Positions 62,375 to 64,000 of a stretch of 64,000 bases of DNA are shown in pieces. The DNA comes from Triglochin maritima (taxonomy: Eukaryota; Streptophyta; Magnoliopsida; Alismatales; Juncaginaceae). Where the stretch lies: positions 8,246,001-8,310,000 of the forward strand of contig OY821789.1 of the NCBI GenBank assembly GCA_963682175.1. Direction: 5' to 3'. Position 1 is the first letter of the stretch; every line of letters begins with the position of its first letter. The position numbers were made by a program, and so were the translations under genes. Below the pieces are notes generated by a model. It was given only the letters and a program-made list of their open reading frames with translations. It was not told the origin of the DNA and made no database searches.

Positions 62375-63346
62375 CCGTAATTTTTTTATATAATAAAAAA
62401 AAATTTAAAATTTCGAAATCTAGGAAAAAAAATTTTTTTTTTCGAAAAGTAGGTGGATCGCGGGTGGAAACCGCGATCCGTGGTGTACGGATCGTGGTGC
62501 ACGGATCGTGGTGCACCGAAAAAATCAAAAACAATAAAAGAAATTAAAAAAAGTGACGGATTTTAGTTGTAGTATTTGATGTTTTGATTTTTTTAAAATC
62601 GTTTTAACTATGTTTTTTATCATATTTGCTTTCAAAATATGTTTTGTAATTTTTAATATTTTTTAAAAAATTTTAATTGTGTTTTAAATTTTTTGCTGTA
62701 TCGACCTCAAAACATGTTTGTAATGTGTGTACACCCTACGAATTTTTGACAACGTTTCCAATTTTTTGTTTTAATTAATTTTAGTGTTTGTTTAATATTT
62801 AGTTGTAAATAATTTATTATTCTGACAAAGAAATTTTGTTTTTTTATTGTATAAAATACCCTAACAATTCAATACGTCGGGTTATCGACGTGATTTGGAG
62901 GTCGATTTTTGAAAAAATTAAAAACAAATTTTTAAATTTTTAAAAAATAATATAAATTAGAAAACATATTTTGAAAAAAAAATTTTAAAAAAGATTAAAA
63001 ATAATTATAATAAAAAATAAAAACAGATATAAAAAAATTAAAAAAAAATTAAAAAAAAATTTTTTTTGGCGGGAACGAGGGATCGCGGGTGGGAACCGCG
63101 ATCCGTGCCCCACCCGCGATCCCTCGTTCCCACCCCCATTGGATCGTGCCCCACATTGGATCCGTTCCCACATTGGATCGCGGGTGGGAACCGCGATCCG
63201 TGCCCCACATTGGATCCGTTCCCACCCGCGATCCGTGCACCACGGATCGCGGTTTCCACCCGCGATCCACCTACTTTTCGAAAAGAAAAAAAAAATTCCT
63301 AGATTTCGAAATTTTAATTTTTTTTTATTATATAAAAAAATTACGG
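62375..63346. repeat. Long inverted repeat element, about 970 bp
   Basis: The left arm begins CCGTAATTTTTTTATATAAT and continues through TTTCGAAATCTAGGA, TCGAAAAGTAGGTGGATCGC and GGGTGGAAACCGCGATCCG. The right arm (about 63240-63346) is its complement, ending AAATTACGG. Arms are about 130 bp. The centre near 63065-63270 holds further palindromic GGATCGCGGGTGGGAACC and ATTGGATCCGTTCCCAC repeats. No clear target duplicate was found. The frames across the GC-rich centre are repeat translations. Confidence 0.75.
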
Positions 63347-63711
63347 CCCAAATCATTATTTTCTACATTGTTTGGATTTTATGTAATATTATAATTAAAA
63401 CAAAGACAAAACCACGTATGTTCCTCCACATAGGACTGAGGTTTCAGTACATAAAGGAATTTGGTTTAATCAACAATGATAATATTCAAAATCAAGCTTG
63501 AACTCCTGCTTGCTTTATTCTAAACAATTAAAATGTAAGAAAATGTTTTGGTTGATTGCTTAAATTAAAATGTTGACGCAGGGACGGATTCAAACATTAA
63601 CCTCAAACACGTCGTTCTTAATTTCTTAGCAGCTTATGCTAGATTTGTGAAGAAAAGTTTTTATACTTAACGGTTCAAGTCAAACCGTTTTAAAGCAATA
63701 AATGCAATTAG
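63347..63711. other. Spacer, no gene seen
   Basis: AT-rich DNA without recognisable features. Confidence 0.45.
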
Positions 63712-64000
63712 GGGTGTAAATAGGGGTGTAAGCCGGGCAGGGTGGGGCGGGTTTTTGGTTCACCGCTACCCGTCCCGCATAAGTTAAGCGGGTATGCGGG
63801 GCGGGGCTGGTCAAAAATAAAAAAACCGCTACCCGTCCCACATAAGGATGGACTAGGTGAGGCGGGACGGGTTTGGCGGGTTTTTTAATTATTATTTTTT
63901 TGATTTTTTCTAAGAAAAATAAAAGAACATCAAAACTTGAAAAATAGTAATTAATCATTGTATTTTTTGGGAAATTGGATGTGTGTTGAGTGAAAAATTA
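63712..64000. mobile_element. hAT-type MITE left end, cut by the window
   Basis: TAGGGGTGTAAATAGGGGTGTAAG (63711 onward) contains two hAT-type starts, followed by GGGCGGGTTTTTGG and ACCGCTACCCGTCCC repeats in both orientations. This is the interior style of TAGGGGTG MITEs. The right end and target duplicate would lie beyond the window. Confidence 0.5.

Noticed and set aside
63038..63501. Overlapping frames with Gly/His/Arg-rich translations at 62985-63501
   Set aside because: They come from palindromic repeats and read similarly on both strands, so none is supported as a gene.

Overview
The window is nuclear DNA of a flowering plant, most likely a eudicot. It is AT-rich, its genes carry many short GT-AG introns, and it contains plant-type genes (a GH17 beta-1,3-glucanase with an X8 module, COP10, a plant PP2A catalytic subunit, 5' pieces of an ATXR4-like SET gene and of a chloroplast ClpB). 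It is also rich in plant transposons (MULE, hAT, TRIM, LTR remnants, LINE). The species cannot be told from the sequence. All functional calls come from reading translations and motifs; no database search was run.

Region 1 (1-22250) is a tandem array. A unit of about 5.9 kb (429-6347, copied at 10471-16379) holds a small intact gene read as a possible PROPEP-type elicitor-peptide precursor, an LTR fragment, a hAT MITE, a foldback element and a broken LINE piece. A complete Mutator-like element (6348-10470; about 145-bp inverted ends, 10-bp target duplication, three-exon transposase gene with two nonsense codons) sits exactly at the unit junction; the right end of another copy opens the window. 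Unit plus MULE repeats with period 10042 bp and near identity. The next unit (from 16370) lacks the MULE and shows the unoccupied target site. It carries a separate hAT MITE and a solo LTR, and lacks the small gene. A 1.48-kb part of it is repeated once more (18913-21890).

Region 2 (22250-28000) is gene-poor: a CACTA-like repeat-rich patch, hAT MITEs with 8-bp target duplications, AT-rich DNA, and a head-to-tail chain of miniature LTR retrotransposons (TRIMs) with initiator-tRNA primer sites.

Region 3 (28300-39800) is genic on the plus strand: the GH17 glucanase (signal peptide, catalytic domain, X8 domain, probable GPI anchor), COP10 (an E2 variant without the catalytic cysteine), a small unrecognised gene, and the first two exons of an ATXR4-like SET/MYND gene.

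Region 4 (39800-48900) is transposon territory: an inverted LTR remnant split by a complete hAT element with a broken transposase, a three-copy inverted repeat, and a 1.1-kb minisatellite.

Region 5 (48900-64000) runs on the minus strand: a complete 11-exon PP2A catalytic subunit gene, a decayed second MULE, the first two exons of a chloroplast ClpB gene, a 1-kb long inverted repeat and the start of another hAT MITE. The intact genes here serve housekeeping and signalling roles (cell-wall glucan turnover, COP10/DET1 light signalling, phosphatase signalling). They do not form one pathway.
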